From CAVXHQ01 sp963761735 (GTDB lineage: Bacteria; Pseudomonadota; Alphaproteobacteria; Rhodobacterales; Rhodobacteraceae): a stretch of 64,000 nucleotides of DNA. The notes under the pieces were generated by a model. That model ran no database searches. It had not been told where the DNA came from and was given only the letters and a program-made list of their open reading frames with translations. The stretch spans positions 1 to 64,000 of the forward strand of contig CAVXHQ010000003.1 of assembly GCA_963761735.1 (NCBI GenBank). The letters are read 5' to 3'. Positions 36,064-44,235 of this stretch are shown one piece after another; the first letter of the stretch is position 1, and each line of letters starts with the position of its first letter. Position numbers and translations under genes: made by a program.

Positions 36064-38694
36064 CTATCGTTCGGTGAGTTTAAGTTCGATTCGCCGGTTC
36101 TGCGCCCGTGCTTCGGCGCTTTGCCCCGGTGCTATCGGTTGCCATTGCCCAAACCCGTTCGCGGCCAGCCGGTTCGGCGGAATACCCTCGTTTTCGGTCA
36201 GATACAGTACCACCGACAGCGCCCGCGCCTGACTGAGTTCCCAGTTGTTGGCGAATTCGCCGTCGCCGCGCAGCGGGATATCGTCTGTGTGCCCATCCAC
36301 CCGGATCACCCAGTCGACCTCTTCGGGAATGTCCCGGGCAATCTCGCGCAACAGCGCCGCCACGTCCGATATCTGCGCCTCGCCCCCGGGCGAAAGGTCC
36401 GCGCTGCCGGACGAAAACAGCACTTCCGACGAAAATACGAAGCGGTCGCCATCGATGCGAATCCCGTCCATACCTTCGACCAGCCTCCTGATATTGCCGA
36501 AGAAATCCGAACGGAACGACTCGAGGTTTTGCGCCCGCTCTGTCAGTAACTCGGCCTCGGCGACCAGTCGCGCTGTCTCTTCCTCAAGGCGCGCACGCTC
36601 TGCCGCCTCGAGTTCCTGTCGACGCTGTGCCTCGGCCGCCGCGCGCGCAAGAGCGGTGTTCAGGCGCGCCGCCAGAGACGTGATCTGCACCTGCGCATCG
36701 GCATCCTCGGCCTCGGCGAGGTTCAGTGCCGCCTGTAACTGAGCAAGTTCGGCGCGCAGCGCGCCGACCTGGCGCCCCAGTATCTCGGCCTCGCGCAGAC
36801 TGTCTGCCGACAGCGCCTCCGCATCCGACAATTCCGCATTCGCCACGGCCAGCAGGGCCGCCTGAACGCCCTGCGCCGACACCGCCTGATCAAGGTCTGC
36901 CAGTGCTTCGTCCGTCGCCGCCAGCGCCTCGGCCAATGCCGCCTCGAGGCTGGCACGGTCCTGCTCGGTTTCCGTTCGGTCCTGCGACAATGACGCAACC
37001 TCGGCGTCGAGGGACTGCGCCCGCAACAGCGCCAGCCGCAACTGCTCTTGTGCCGCCGCGCGCGCAGTGTCGAGGTCCTCACGCGTGGCCTCCGCCGCCG
37101 CCAGTTCCGCCGCCTGCGCCTCTTGCGCCAGAACCGCCGCGGCCAATTGCGCCTGAATCTCGGCTTGCGTCGCCGTACTTTCGGCCAATGCCGCCTCAAG
37201 GGCCGCCTGCGCCGCCGCAAGATCATCCGCCACGCCTGCCCGCGCGGCGAGGGCCGCGGCAAGTTCGGCGTTCAGCGTATCCGCGCGGGCCGCTGCCGCG
37301 TCGAGAGCCGCCTGCGCCTGTGCCAGTTCGGCCTCCGAGTTTTCGGCCAGCCCCAGCGCCGCCACCAGCCGCGCGTCGAGGTTTTCGCCCTCGTTCAGGG
37401 CGCGGGCCACGGCATTCTCCGCGCTCGTTTGTGCCAAAAGCGCCTCTGCCAACCGCATGTCGAGGTCGTCGCGCGCCGCATTCGCCGCCGCCAGAAGCGT
37501 CAGGGTCGCCTCCGCAGCGCGTCGCTCTTCCTCCAGCGACAGGGTCATCGCCGTCAGTTCTGCATCCGCGTCGGCCAGACGCGCCCGCAGGGCCTCTGCC
37601 GCCGCGGCCTCGAGGATACGGGCCGTTTCCGCCTCGTCCAGCGCTGCGGCATTGGCGATTCTGGCGGCGTCCAACGTTCTGGCATTGGCGGCTCTCAGGT
37701 CTTCCAATGCGGCGGCATTGGCGGATTGCACCTCGTCCAACGCAGTAGCGTTTGAGGCTCTCAGCTCTTCCAGCGCCGCCGCACTGGCGTTTTCGGCCTC
37801 TTCCAGTGCAGCGGCATTGGCGGTTCTGAGGTCAGCCAGCGCGGCAGCATTGGCGGTGCGCAAATCCTCCAGTTCGGCGGTGCTGCTGGTCTCCAGAGCG
37901 GAAAGCGCGGTCTGTTCGTCGACAAGATCGGCCCGCAATTGCGCGACCAGCGCCTCCATCGCCGCGGCCTGCGCATCGGCGAGCCGTGCCGCCGCCTGCC
38001 CCTCGTCGACGTCCGCCCGCGCCTGCGCAAGGGCCAGCTTCATCGCATCCGCCTCGGAAATCGCCTGTGCCTGCGCCGCCTCGAGGGCTGCGACGGTCGC
38101 CCGCAGTTCGGTGCCCCCGGCCTCGAGCGCCGCTTGCGCCGCCTCCGCCGCCGTCAACTCGGATTGCAGGGCGACGATGCGGGCCTGCGCCGCCGCGTCC
38201 TGCGACACAAGGTCCGCCTCGCGGGCCTGCGCCGCCGCAAGACCGGTCCGCAGTGTCGCCACCAGCGTGTCGCGCGTTTGCGCCTGCGCCAAAAGGCTCG
38301 CCACCCGCACCTCGAACCCTGTGATCCGCGCATCCGCCTGCGACAGGGCCGCAGCGATACCGTCGCGCTCTGCGGTCAGCGCGGCAAGCTGCGCGGCCTG
38401 CGCCTGCGCTGCCGTCCCCGCTTCCTCCAGCGTCTGCGTCAACTCGGCCACGGTCGATACCAGGCCGGCCGACCGGTCCTGCTCGAGGCCCAGTGCCTGT
38501 GCCAGCGCCGTCACCTCGGAAGTCAGCGCATCAAGTTCGGTCGCCTGCCCGGTGATCGTGTCGCGCAAGACGAACTGCACGACGGTAAAGATCGTGAGGA
38601 CGAACATCAGCACCAGCAACAGGCCGGTCATCGCATCGACGAAACCGGGCCAGATCGAGGATTGGAACCGATTGCTGGAGCGTCGGAGCGCCAT
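36064..38694 (-). CDS. Inner-membrane protein with a giant coiled coil and an OmpA-like peptidoglycan-binding domain
   Basis: 876 residues. One N-terminal transmembrane helix (MTGLLLVLMFVLTIFTVVQF, about 22-41) follows RRSSNRFQSSIWPGFVDAM, as in MotB-like stators. Residues 50-720 are almost uninterrupted Ala/Glu/Leu/Arg coiled coil, with an 11-residue repeat at about 268-356. The C-terminus (735-876) is an OmpA-like domain with IRVDGHTDDIPLRGDGEFANNWELSQARA. It should span the periplasm and hold peptidoglycan. It starts three bases after the ExbB-like gene, so the two are a unit. Proteins of this MotB/ZorB plan usually have short linkers; the length here is unusual. Confidence 0.85.
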   Translation of the reverse strand: MALRRSSNRFQSSIWPGFVDAMTGLLLVLMFVLTIFTVVQFVLRDTITGQATELDALTSEVTALAQALGLEQDRSAGLVSTVAELTQTLEEAGTAAQAQAAQLAALTAERDGIAAALSQADARITGFEVRVASLLAQAQTRDTLVATLRTGLAAAQAREADLVSQDAAAQARIVALQSELTAAEAAQAALEAGGTELRATVAALEAAQAQAISEADAMKLALAQARADVDEGQAAARLADAQAAAMEALVAQLRADLVDEQTALSALETSSTAELEDLRTANAAALADLRTANAAALEEAENASAAALEELRASNATALDEVQSANAAALEDLRAANARTLDAARIANAAALDEAETARILEAAAAEALRARLADADAELTAMTLSLEEERRAAEATLTLLAAANAARDDLDMRLAEALLAQTSAENAVARALNEGENLDARLVAALGLAENSEAELAQAQAALDAAAARADTLNAELAAALAARAGVADDLAAAQAALEAALAESTATQAEIQAQLAAAVLAQEAQAAELAAAEATREDLDTARAAAQEQLRLALLRAQSLDAEVASLSQDRTETEQDRASLEAALAEALAATDEALADLDQAVSAQGVQAALLAVANAELSDAEALSADSLREAEILGRQVGALRAELAQLQAALNLAEAEDADAQVQITSLAARLNTALARAAAEAQRRQELEAAERARLEEETARLVAEAELLTERAQNLESFRSDFFGNIRRLVEGMDGIRIDGDRFVFSSEVLFSSGSADLSPGGEAQISDVAALLREIARDIPEEVDWVIRVDGHTDDIPLRGDGEFANNWELSQARALSVVLYLTENEGIPPNRLAANGFGQWQPIAPGQSAEARAQNRRIELKLTER
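37625..37890 (-). repeat. Hendecad (11-residue) repeat inside the coiled-coil protein
   Basis: About eight consecutive 33-base units encode variants of the 11-residue pattern ALEDLRTANAA (for example ALADLRTANAA, ALEELRASNAT, ALDEVQSANAA, TLDAARIANAA). Hendecads favour right-handed or straight coiled coils. The DNA units are diverged but clearly from a common unit, so this part of the rod grew by tandem duplication. Confidence 0.8.
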
Positions 38695-38697
38695 GCC

Positions 38698-39873
38698 CTA
38701 ACCCTCGGGGGCGCGCTGCACGCGCGGTGGCTGCATCTGCCGCAATGCCCGGGTCAGCGCGCCCAGATCAGTGCGCAACTCGGCCATCGTCTCCTGCCGT
38801 CCGGCGGACAATTCCTCAAGCAGGCGCAGCATCTGCACGTCGATCGACCGCAGGCGCATCCGGCTTTCGGGGTCCATGCCTTCGCCCGCCTCGCCCAGCC
38901 GTTCGAGGAGTTTCTCCTGCCCCCGCGCCACCCGCAACAGCGCGTCGACGGCGTCGGAGGCATCCATCCGGTCCGCCAGCCGCGCCATCACCGAGGCCAG
39001 ATCGCCCAGCCGCCCGTCCGCCTCGGCGCGCGCGATGTCGGACTGGGTGAACATCAGTTGCAGCGATTCCATCTGCTCGGCCAGATTATCGACGACGCTT
39101 GCCATCACGGCCGTTTCGGGGCCGACACCCTCGTCGCCGGTGGAAAATCCGACCCGCGTGATCGACGACAGCCATTCCTCAAGCTCGCGGTAGAACCGGT
39201 TCTGGCCGTGGCTGGCGAACAGTTCCAGCAGGCCCACGACGAGGCTGCCCGCAAGGCCCAGCAACGAGGAGGAAAACGCCGTTCCCATGCCGCCCAACTG
39301 CGCCTCGAGGCCCGTTTGCAGCCGTCCGAAAACGTCCGAGCCGCTTTCACCATCCGCCACGTTCAATCCCCGAATCGTTTCGACCAGCGCTGGCACGGTC
39401 GTGGCAAGGCCATAGAACGTGCCCAGAAGCCCAAGGAAAATCAGGACGTTGCCGATGTAGCGCGTAATTTCGCGGTCTTCGTCGATCCGCTGTGCCACGG
39501 AATCGAGGATCGAGCGCGACGACGTTGCCGACAATTGCATGCGCGCCCCGCGCGACCGCAACAGCGTCGCCAGAGGCGCCAGCAAACCCGGCACCTTGAC
39601 GATCTCCTGACCTTTCATCTGGCCCGCGAAATCCTCGATCCATTGGACCGAGTTGGTCAGCTGGAGGACCTGACGAAAGCACGACAGGACGCCCAGCAGG
39701 AACACGGCAAGGATCACGCCGTTCAGCCAGGGGTTGGCGCTGACGATCGACAGGATCGTGGCCCGGCCGAGCCAGACGCCCGTGACCACGACGGCCACCA
39801 CCACCAGCATCGAGGTGAGCTGACGGTAGGGCCGGGTGAACTGCGCGCGCCTGTCGGGGTCCGCTATGTCCAT
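38698..39873 (-). CDS. ExbB/MotA/TolQ-like proton-channel subunit
   Basis: 391 residues from ATG 39873 (MDIADPDRRAQF). Two N-terminal hydrophobic helices (LVVVAVVVTGVWLG and GVILAVFLLGVLSCF) are followed by a cytoplasmic stretch. Two more helices follow, NVLIFLGLLGTFYGLATTVPAL and the GGMGTAFSSSLLGLAGSLVVGLLEL segment, the MotA/ExbB core pattern. A C-terminal helical tail of about 130 residues follows. It is paired with the OmpA-like coiled-coil protein, so together they look like an ion-driven stator or channel anchored to the wall. The driven partner is not identified. Confidence 0.85.
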   Translation of the reverse strand: MDIADPDRRAQFTRPYRQLTSMLVVVAVVVTGVWLGRATILSIVSANPWLNGVILAVFLLGVLSCFRQVLQLTNSVQWIEDFAGQMKGQEIVKVPGLLAPLATLLRSRGARMQLSATSSRSILDSVAQRIDEDREITRYIGNVLIFLGLLGTFYGLATTVPALVETIRGLNVADGESGSDVFGRLQTGLEAQLGGMGTAFSSSLLGLAGSLVVGLLELFASHGQNRFYRELEEWLSSITRVGFSTGDEGVGPETAVMASVVDNLAEQMESLQLMFTQSDIARAEADGRLGDLASVMARLADRMDASDAVDALLRVARGQEKLLERLGEAGEGMDPESRMRLRSIDVQMLRLLEELSAGRQETMAELRTDLGALTRALRQMQPPRVQRAPEG

Positions 39874-40056
39874 TGCGGACGGCTTCCTGTTGTTTGTTGG
39901 CAATAGAATAGGCAGCGCCCCCGAAAAACCCAAATCAAATTGTGGACCGGGACGCCGGACGGCGCAAAGGACGCGTCGCACCGCACCATCGTATTTGTCA
40001 TTTTCGAATGTTGCAGCGCCATTCCAGCGCTATTTGACTGCATTTCCATCCCTTTT

Positions 40057-40590
40057 TCAATCTGCATCCGAAATCTCGCGGACGCGTCCCTCGAGCCAGT
40101 TCAGATCGGGATCGTGGATATCCATGCCGCGCAGATGGGCGACGGTGTTGTACAGGTATTCGGTATTAGGGCCGCGCCCGCCGACCGCACCGGCAATCCG
40201 GCGCGCCTGCTCTTCGAGGGCAAAGGTGCAATACTGAACGTGTCCCGGTTCGATCACATAGGCCAGCGCCTCGACCTCGCGTCCGTCGTGCAGCAGCAGC
40301 GGCACATGCCGCTCGACATAGGCCGAAGAGATCAGCTCGCGCGCCCGCAATTCTGCCAGAACCACCTCGCGGTCCGCCTGCGCGACCCGCAATGCGACGC
40401 CGGTACACACCTCGTCCGGCGCCGCATCGAGGGCAAGGACGAGGCCCGGCGCCTCTTGCGTGCCGCGATGGTGGATCGACAGCATGCAGAACGACCGCCG
40501 GTACCCCGAAAGCCGGGCCGTTTGCGCCTCGGCCGGTACAAAGCCGGGGTTCCACAGTAGTGAGCCGTAGGCGAAGACCCAAAGGTCCAT
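40057..40590 (-). CDS. chaC: Gamma-glutamylcyclotransferase (ChaC-type)
   Basis: 177 residues from ATG 40590, with GGGGG-type purines upstream. The N-terminal FAYGSLLWNPGF is the glycine-rich YGSL substrate loop of gamma-glutamylcyclotransferases, and the conserved CTGVALRV and ERHVPLLL segments match ChaC. ChaC degrades glutathione to 5-oxoproline and Cys-Gly. Length is close to the usual 180-230 residues. It diverges from the DUF2125 gene, with 139 bases between the starts. Confidence 0.9.
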   Translation of the reverse strand: MDLWVFAYGSLLWNPGFVPAEAQTARLSGYRRSFCMLSIHHRGTQEAPGLVLALDAAPDEVCTGVALRVAQADREVVLAELRARELISSAYVERHVPLLLHDGREVEALAYVIEPGHVQYCTFALEEQARRIAGAVGGRGPNTEYLYNTVAHLRGMDIHDPDLNWLEGRVREISDAD

Positions 40591-40729
40591 TTCAACATCC
40601 CCCGCAAGGCTGGCCATTCCCCGGCCTGGCGCTATAGATCCCGTTACGCGCCCGTAGTGACATCCCCGCAGGGTGGTTGCCAGTGACCGGCGCACCGCAG
40701 CACCGAAATCGAGCAAGAAAGCCACCTTC

Positions 40730-41677
40730 ATGATCAAGCGCCTGACTTTTGTCGCCGTCGCCGCGGCCCTTTTGTACAGCGGCTATTGGTTCATCGGTGC
40801 GCGCACGGTCAGGACGACCCTCGCGGACACCATCGCCGACATGCGCGCCGAGGGGTGGGAAATCGCCTATGACGACCTGTCCGTCGTGGGATTTCCGAAC
40901 CGGTTCGACACCACGCTGAGCGCCCCGCGCGTGGCCCCGCCGGCAGGCGCACCCGCCTGGAGCGCGCCCGATTTCACGGTTTACGCGCTCAGCTATCGCC
41001 CGAACGAGGTGATCGCGCTGTTTCCCGCCATGCAGGAGGTGGCGCTGCCGGATCAAACCCTGACGCTCTCGTCCACCGGCATGCGGGCCTCGGCCCGGGT
41101 ATCGGCTTCGCGCGACCTGCCACTCGATAATGTTACGGTGCAGACCGGCGCCCTGTCGGTATCCTCGAACTCGGGGTGGGAGGTGATCCTCGACGCGGGT
41201 CTGGCCGCCTTTCGCGCGGCAGGGCCCGAGGCGAACGCCTACGATCTGTACCTGCGGCTCGACGCACCGGGCCTTGACGGCATGGACGTGCCGGGCCTGT
41301 CGCTGGACGAGATCAGCGCCGATGCGCGCGCCGTTCTGGACGCCCCGCTGGACCGGTACGCGGCCTCGCCGTCGCTCGTGTCGCTCGACCTGCGGCAGAT
41401 CCAGATTGTCAGCGGCAGTGCCGGTCTGGTGGCGACCGGCCGCATCGATTTTGCGCAAGGCAGCGCCGGGGACGGGCAGATCGACGTGACGGTGACCCAG
41501 TGGGAAACCCTGATCGAGATCTTCGAGACCGCGGGCATCCTGACGCCGGGCCGCGCGCAGACCCTGCGATCGGCAGCCATGGCGATGTCCGGCGGCGGGA
41601 GCGATTTTACGGCACCGATCACGGTGACCGATGGCGCGCTGCGGTTCGGTTTCGTCCCGCTGGGCCGCCTTCCCTGA
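40730..41677 (+). CDS. DUF2125 protein
   Basis: 315 residues. An N-terminal signal-anchor (LTFVAVAAALLYSGYWFIGA) is followed by a beta-rich body. WEIAYDDLSVVGFPNRFDTTL is the characteristic opening of DUF2125 proteins, which are widespread in Rhodobacterales and Rhizobiales and probably periplasmic. Function is unknown. The chosen ATG gives a clean signal sequence; the frame is open 19 codons further upstream. It is convergent with the extensin-like gene. Confidence 0.85.
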   Translation: MIKRLTFVAVAAALLYSGYWFIGARTVRTTLADTIADMRAEGWEIAYDDLSVVGFPNRFDTTLSAPRVAPPAGAPAWSAPDFTVYALSYRPNEVIALFPAMQEVALPDQTLTLSSTGMRASARVSASRDLPLDNVTVQTGALSVSSNSGWEVILDAGLAAFRAAGPEANAYDLYLRLDAPGLDGMDVPGLSLDEISADARAVLDAPLDRYAASPSLVSLDLRQIQIVSGSAGLVATGRIDFAQGSAGDGQIDVTVTQWETLIEIFETAGILTPGRAQTLRSAAMAMSGGGSDFTAPITVTDGALRFGFVPLGRLP

Positions 41678-41704
41678 GGTCGACGGGCGCGATCCGGCCC
41701 CGGC

Positions 41705-43156
41705 CTAGCGGCAATAGGATCCGCTGCGATAGCGCGCGGTGTCGAAATGGAAATGATCGCGGTGCGCCGCGTTCGCATCGGGGCCCAGAACCGTTCCGAA
41801 TATCCGGCAGGCCGCCCGGTGCAGCGCGCGCAATGTATCGCCGCGCACGCCGTTCCAACCGTTCCGCACCGACACCGTGTTGCCGTTGCGAAAGGTGAAC
41901 CCGCCGATGTCCAGCGCGCGCCCGAACGAATGTTCCGACAGGCGCGCGCCCGCGACGTTGTTGCGGCTGCGGCACGAATAGGCGCCCATGATCCGGATCC
42001 CGGCAAGCCCGCCGCCGGTGTCCGCGAACCGCGGGATCGCCGCGTTCACCGTCCAGTCGCGCAGCGCCGTCGCCGTGCCGCAATCGATGACCGCGGGCGT
42101 CGACAGGCGCACCCCCGCGACAGACCTCACCTCGACCGCGTTCTCGACGCCGCAGGCACCGGGGCCGGGCACGGTGCCGCGCGTCACACCCTGAATATCG
42201 ATGGTGCCGCACACCGATCCGCGCACCAGCGATGCGCGCACCGTCGCGGCCTCACGCTCGGCTTCGGCGGCAAGGCCCGCGAAGCTGGCGGGTCGGTCGA
42301 TGGGCCGGAACGCCGTCGCCACGGCGAGGTCGGTGACATCGTCGGACAGCACGACCAACGGGTCTCCCGTCAGCAGGCTGTCGACCATATCGGCAGTGAA
42401 CCCGTCGTCCTCCTCGATCACGACTTCCGCCGCCAGTGTCGGCTGTATCGCGGCATCCACCCGTGCGTCGGTAACCGGGCGCGCCGACGGACGCAGCGGC
42501 GCGGGGCCAGTGGGCGTCGGCGGGGTCGCGCCGTCCGGCGCGGCGTTTTCGAGGTCGGCGAGGTCGGCGAGGTCGGGTTCCGGAGTGCCGGTCCGCGAGA
42601 CGGGCCGCATCGGGGCGCGCAGACTTTCGGTCAGGCGGACCGCGCGCGTCCGTTCGACCGATGCGCGGATCAGGGCGGCCAGGGCGGCGGTTTCCGGCGA
42701 GACGGCCAGATCGCGTTCGGTCCGCCGTTCCCATACCGGGATCGGCACCGGAATAAGACGACGACGCAGTGGCGTGGCGGGCAGGAATGCGGTCGGTGGC
42801 GGCGCGACTGCCTGCGCGAGCAGCGGCACCGGCGGCACGGTCCGGAACGGGACCTGCCCCGCCAACGGGGTCAGCGGCACCCCGCCCGCGCGTAAAAACA
42901 GGCTTACCGGTTGCGGCACCACATCGTCGGGACGCAGTTCCGGTCGCCCCGGCGCGAGCAAAACCCGGGCGCGCGGACGCGAAGGTGCCGCAAGAACCGC
43001 AGGCGCGACCGTTTCGACATCGCCAAGGGCCGCACCGGGGCGCGCCATCGGGCGCACCGTGGCGGACAGACCGGCGCCGGGGCCGGCGGTCTGCGCGGCA
43101 ACTGCCTGCGGAAGCGCCAGAACGAGCGCGAGGCACAGGCGGCGCAGGGCGATCAT
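41705..43156 (-). CDS. Secreted extensin-like protein with M15-type peptidase motifs
   Basis: 483 residues. A signal peptide (ending AVAAQ) precedes a Pro/Arg/Ala-rich low-complexity region (to about 290) and a C-terminal extensin-like domain. That domain shows SEHSFGRALDIGGF and HRDHFHFD, the HxxGxAxD and HxH pattern of the zinc D-Ala-D-Ala peptidase (M15/VanY) fold. Four or more Cys lie in the domain. It may trim peptidoglycan peptides in the periplasm; this is inference from motifs. The start overlaps the tyrA stop as ATGA, an odd coupling to an aromatic biosynthesis gene. Confidence 0.82.
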   Translation of the reverse strand: MIALRRLCLALVLALPQAVAAQTAGPGAGLSATVRPMARPGAALGDVETVAPAVLAAPSRPRARVLLAPGRPELRPDDVVPQPVSLFLRAGGVPLTPLAGQVPFRTVPPVPLLAQAVAPPPTAFLPATPLRRRLIPVPIPVWERRTERDLAVSPETAALAALIRASVERTRAVRLTESLRAPMRPVSRTGTPEPDLADLADLENAAPDGATPPTPTGPAPLRPSARPVTDARVDAAIQPTLAAEVVIEEDDGFTADMVDSLLTGDPLVVLSDDVTDLAVATAFRPIDRPASFAGLAAEAEREAATVRASLVRGSVCGTIDIQGVTRGTVPGPGACGVENAVEVRSVAGVRLSTPAVIDCGTATALRDWTVNAAIPRFADTGGGLAGIRIMGAYSCRSRNNVAGARLSEHSFGRALDIGGFTFRNGNTVSVRNGWNGVRGDTLRALHRAACRIFGTVLGPDANAAHRDHFHFDTARYRSGSYCR

Positions 43157-44235
43157 TCCGACGCTCCCGACGCCGCTGCTGCGGCACGGCCTGTCCCGGC
43201 ACTGGCCGACCCAGCACTGGCCGACCCAGCACTGGCCGACCCAGCACTGGCCGACCCAGCATTGGCCGACCCGGCATTGGCCGACCCGGCACTGGCCGCC
43301 ACCTCTGTTACCGCAGCTGTGCCGTCGGCAGGCGGACTGCGGCCGAAATCGGCGGCAGCGGTATCCTGTCCCGCCTCGACGATGCCGCGCCGGATCGCGC
43401 GGGTGCGGGTGAAATAGGCATGCAAAAGCGGCCCGTCGCCCTGACGGATCGCGCGTTGCAGCACGAACAGCTCTTCGGTGAACCGCCCGAGAATTTCTAG
43501 CGTCGCCTCGCGGTTGTTGAGAAACACGTCGCGCCACATCACCGGATCGGAGGCGGCGATGCGGGTAAAGTCGCGAAAGCCCCCGGCGGAATATTTCACC
43601 ACCTCACTGTCGGTCACGCGCCCCAGATCGTCGGCCACGCCGACCATCGTATAGGCGATAAGGTGCGGCGTATGACTTGTGACGGCGACGACGAGATCGT
43701 GGTGCACCGCCTCCATTTCGTCGACATTAGCGCCGATGCCGCGCCACAGGGCGGCAAGACGGTCGGTCGCGGCCCGGTCGGCGCCTTCGGGCACCAGAAT
43801 GCACCAGCGGTTGTTGAACAGGGCGGCAAAGCCGGATCGCGGGCCGGATTGCTCGGTGCCCGCCAGCGGGTGTGCGGCGATGAAATGCACGCCCTCCGGC
43901 AGATGCGGGCCGACCGCGTCGATCACCGCCTTCTTGACGGAGCCGACGTCGCTGACCGTGCACCCCGGTGCCAGATGCGGCCCGATCTGCGCGGCCACCT
44001 GCGCCATCGCCCCCACGGGCACGCACAAGACGACCAGATCCGCGCCCGCGACGGCCTCGGCTGCCGTGTCGACGATCCGGTCGCACAGCCCGATCTGGCG
44101 GGCCGTGTCGCGCGTCTCGGCGCTGCGCGCATAGCCCACCACCTCGCGGGCCAGACCGGCGCGCCGGATCGCGAGGCTCATCGAGCCTGCGATCAGACCC
44201 AGCCCGATCAGGGCGACGCGGTCGTACAGCGCCAT
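43153..44235 (-). CDS. tyrA: Prephenate/arogenate dehydrogenase with a pentapeptide-repeat tail
   Basis: 360 residues. The NAD-binding GLGLIAGSM lies near 11-19. VSDVGSVKKAV, the catalytic His region HFIAAHPLAGTEQSG and SHTPHLIAY are typical of TyrA. It oxidises prephenate or arogenate for tyrosine synthesis. The last 60 residues are unlike the family: Ala/Gly/Ser-rich copies of SANAG/SASAG encoded by a 15-bp tandem repeat. The start ATG overlaps the hisC stop (TGATG); a GTG one codon earlier is also possible. Confidence 0.93.
   Translation of the reverse strand: MALYDRVALIGLGLIAGSMSLAIRRAGLAREVVGYARSAETRDTARQIGLCDRIVDTAAEAVAGADLVVLCVPVGAMAQVAAQIGPHLAPGCTVSDVGSVKKAVIDAVGPHLPEGVHFIAAHPLAGTEQSGPRSGFAALFNNRWCILVPEGADRAATDRLAALWRGIGANVDEMEAVHHDLVVAVTSHTPHLIAYTMVGVADDLGRVTDSEVVKYSAGGFRDFTRIAASDPVMWRDVFLNNREATLEILGRFTEELFVLQRAIRQGDGPLLHAYFTRTRAIRRGIVEAGQDTAAADFGRSPPADGTAAVTEVAASAGSANAGSANAGSASAGSASAGSASAGSASAGTGRAAAAASGASE
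43201..43290. repeat. 15-bp tandem repeat in the tyrA 3' end
   Basis: Six contiguous 15-base units: four ACTGGCCGACCCAGC and two ATTGGCCGACCCGGC. A seventh decayed unit follows at 43291-43305, and a partial one precedes. On the tyrA strand they encode the AGSAS/AGSAN pentapeptide. The length divisible by three keeps the frame, so copy-number change would only lengthen or shorten the tail. Confidence 0.93.

Noticed and set aside
37457..38701. A 414-residue Ser/Ala-rich plus-strand frame
   Set aside because: It is the reverse complement of the Ala/Glu coiled-coil codons; the repetitive composition explains the long open frame.
36064..39873. A complete Zorya defence system
   Set aside because: Only the stator-like A and B counterparts are present. 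No ZorC, ZorD or ZorE type gene is adjacent; neighbours are clpA and chaC.
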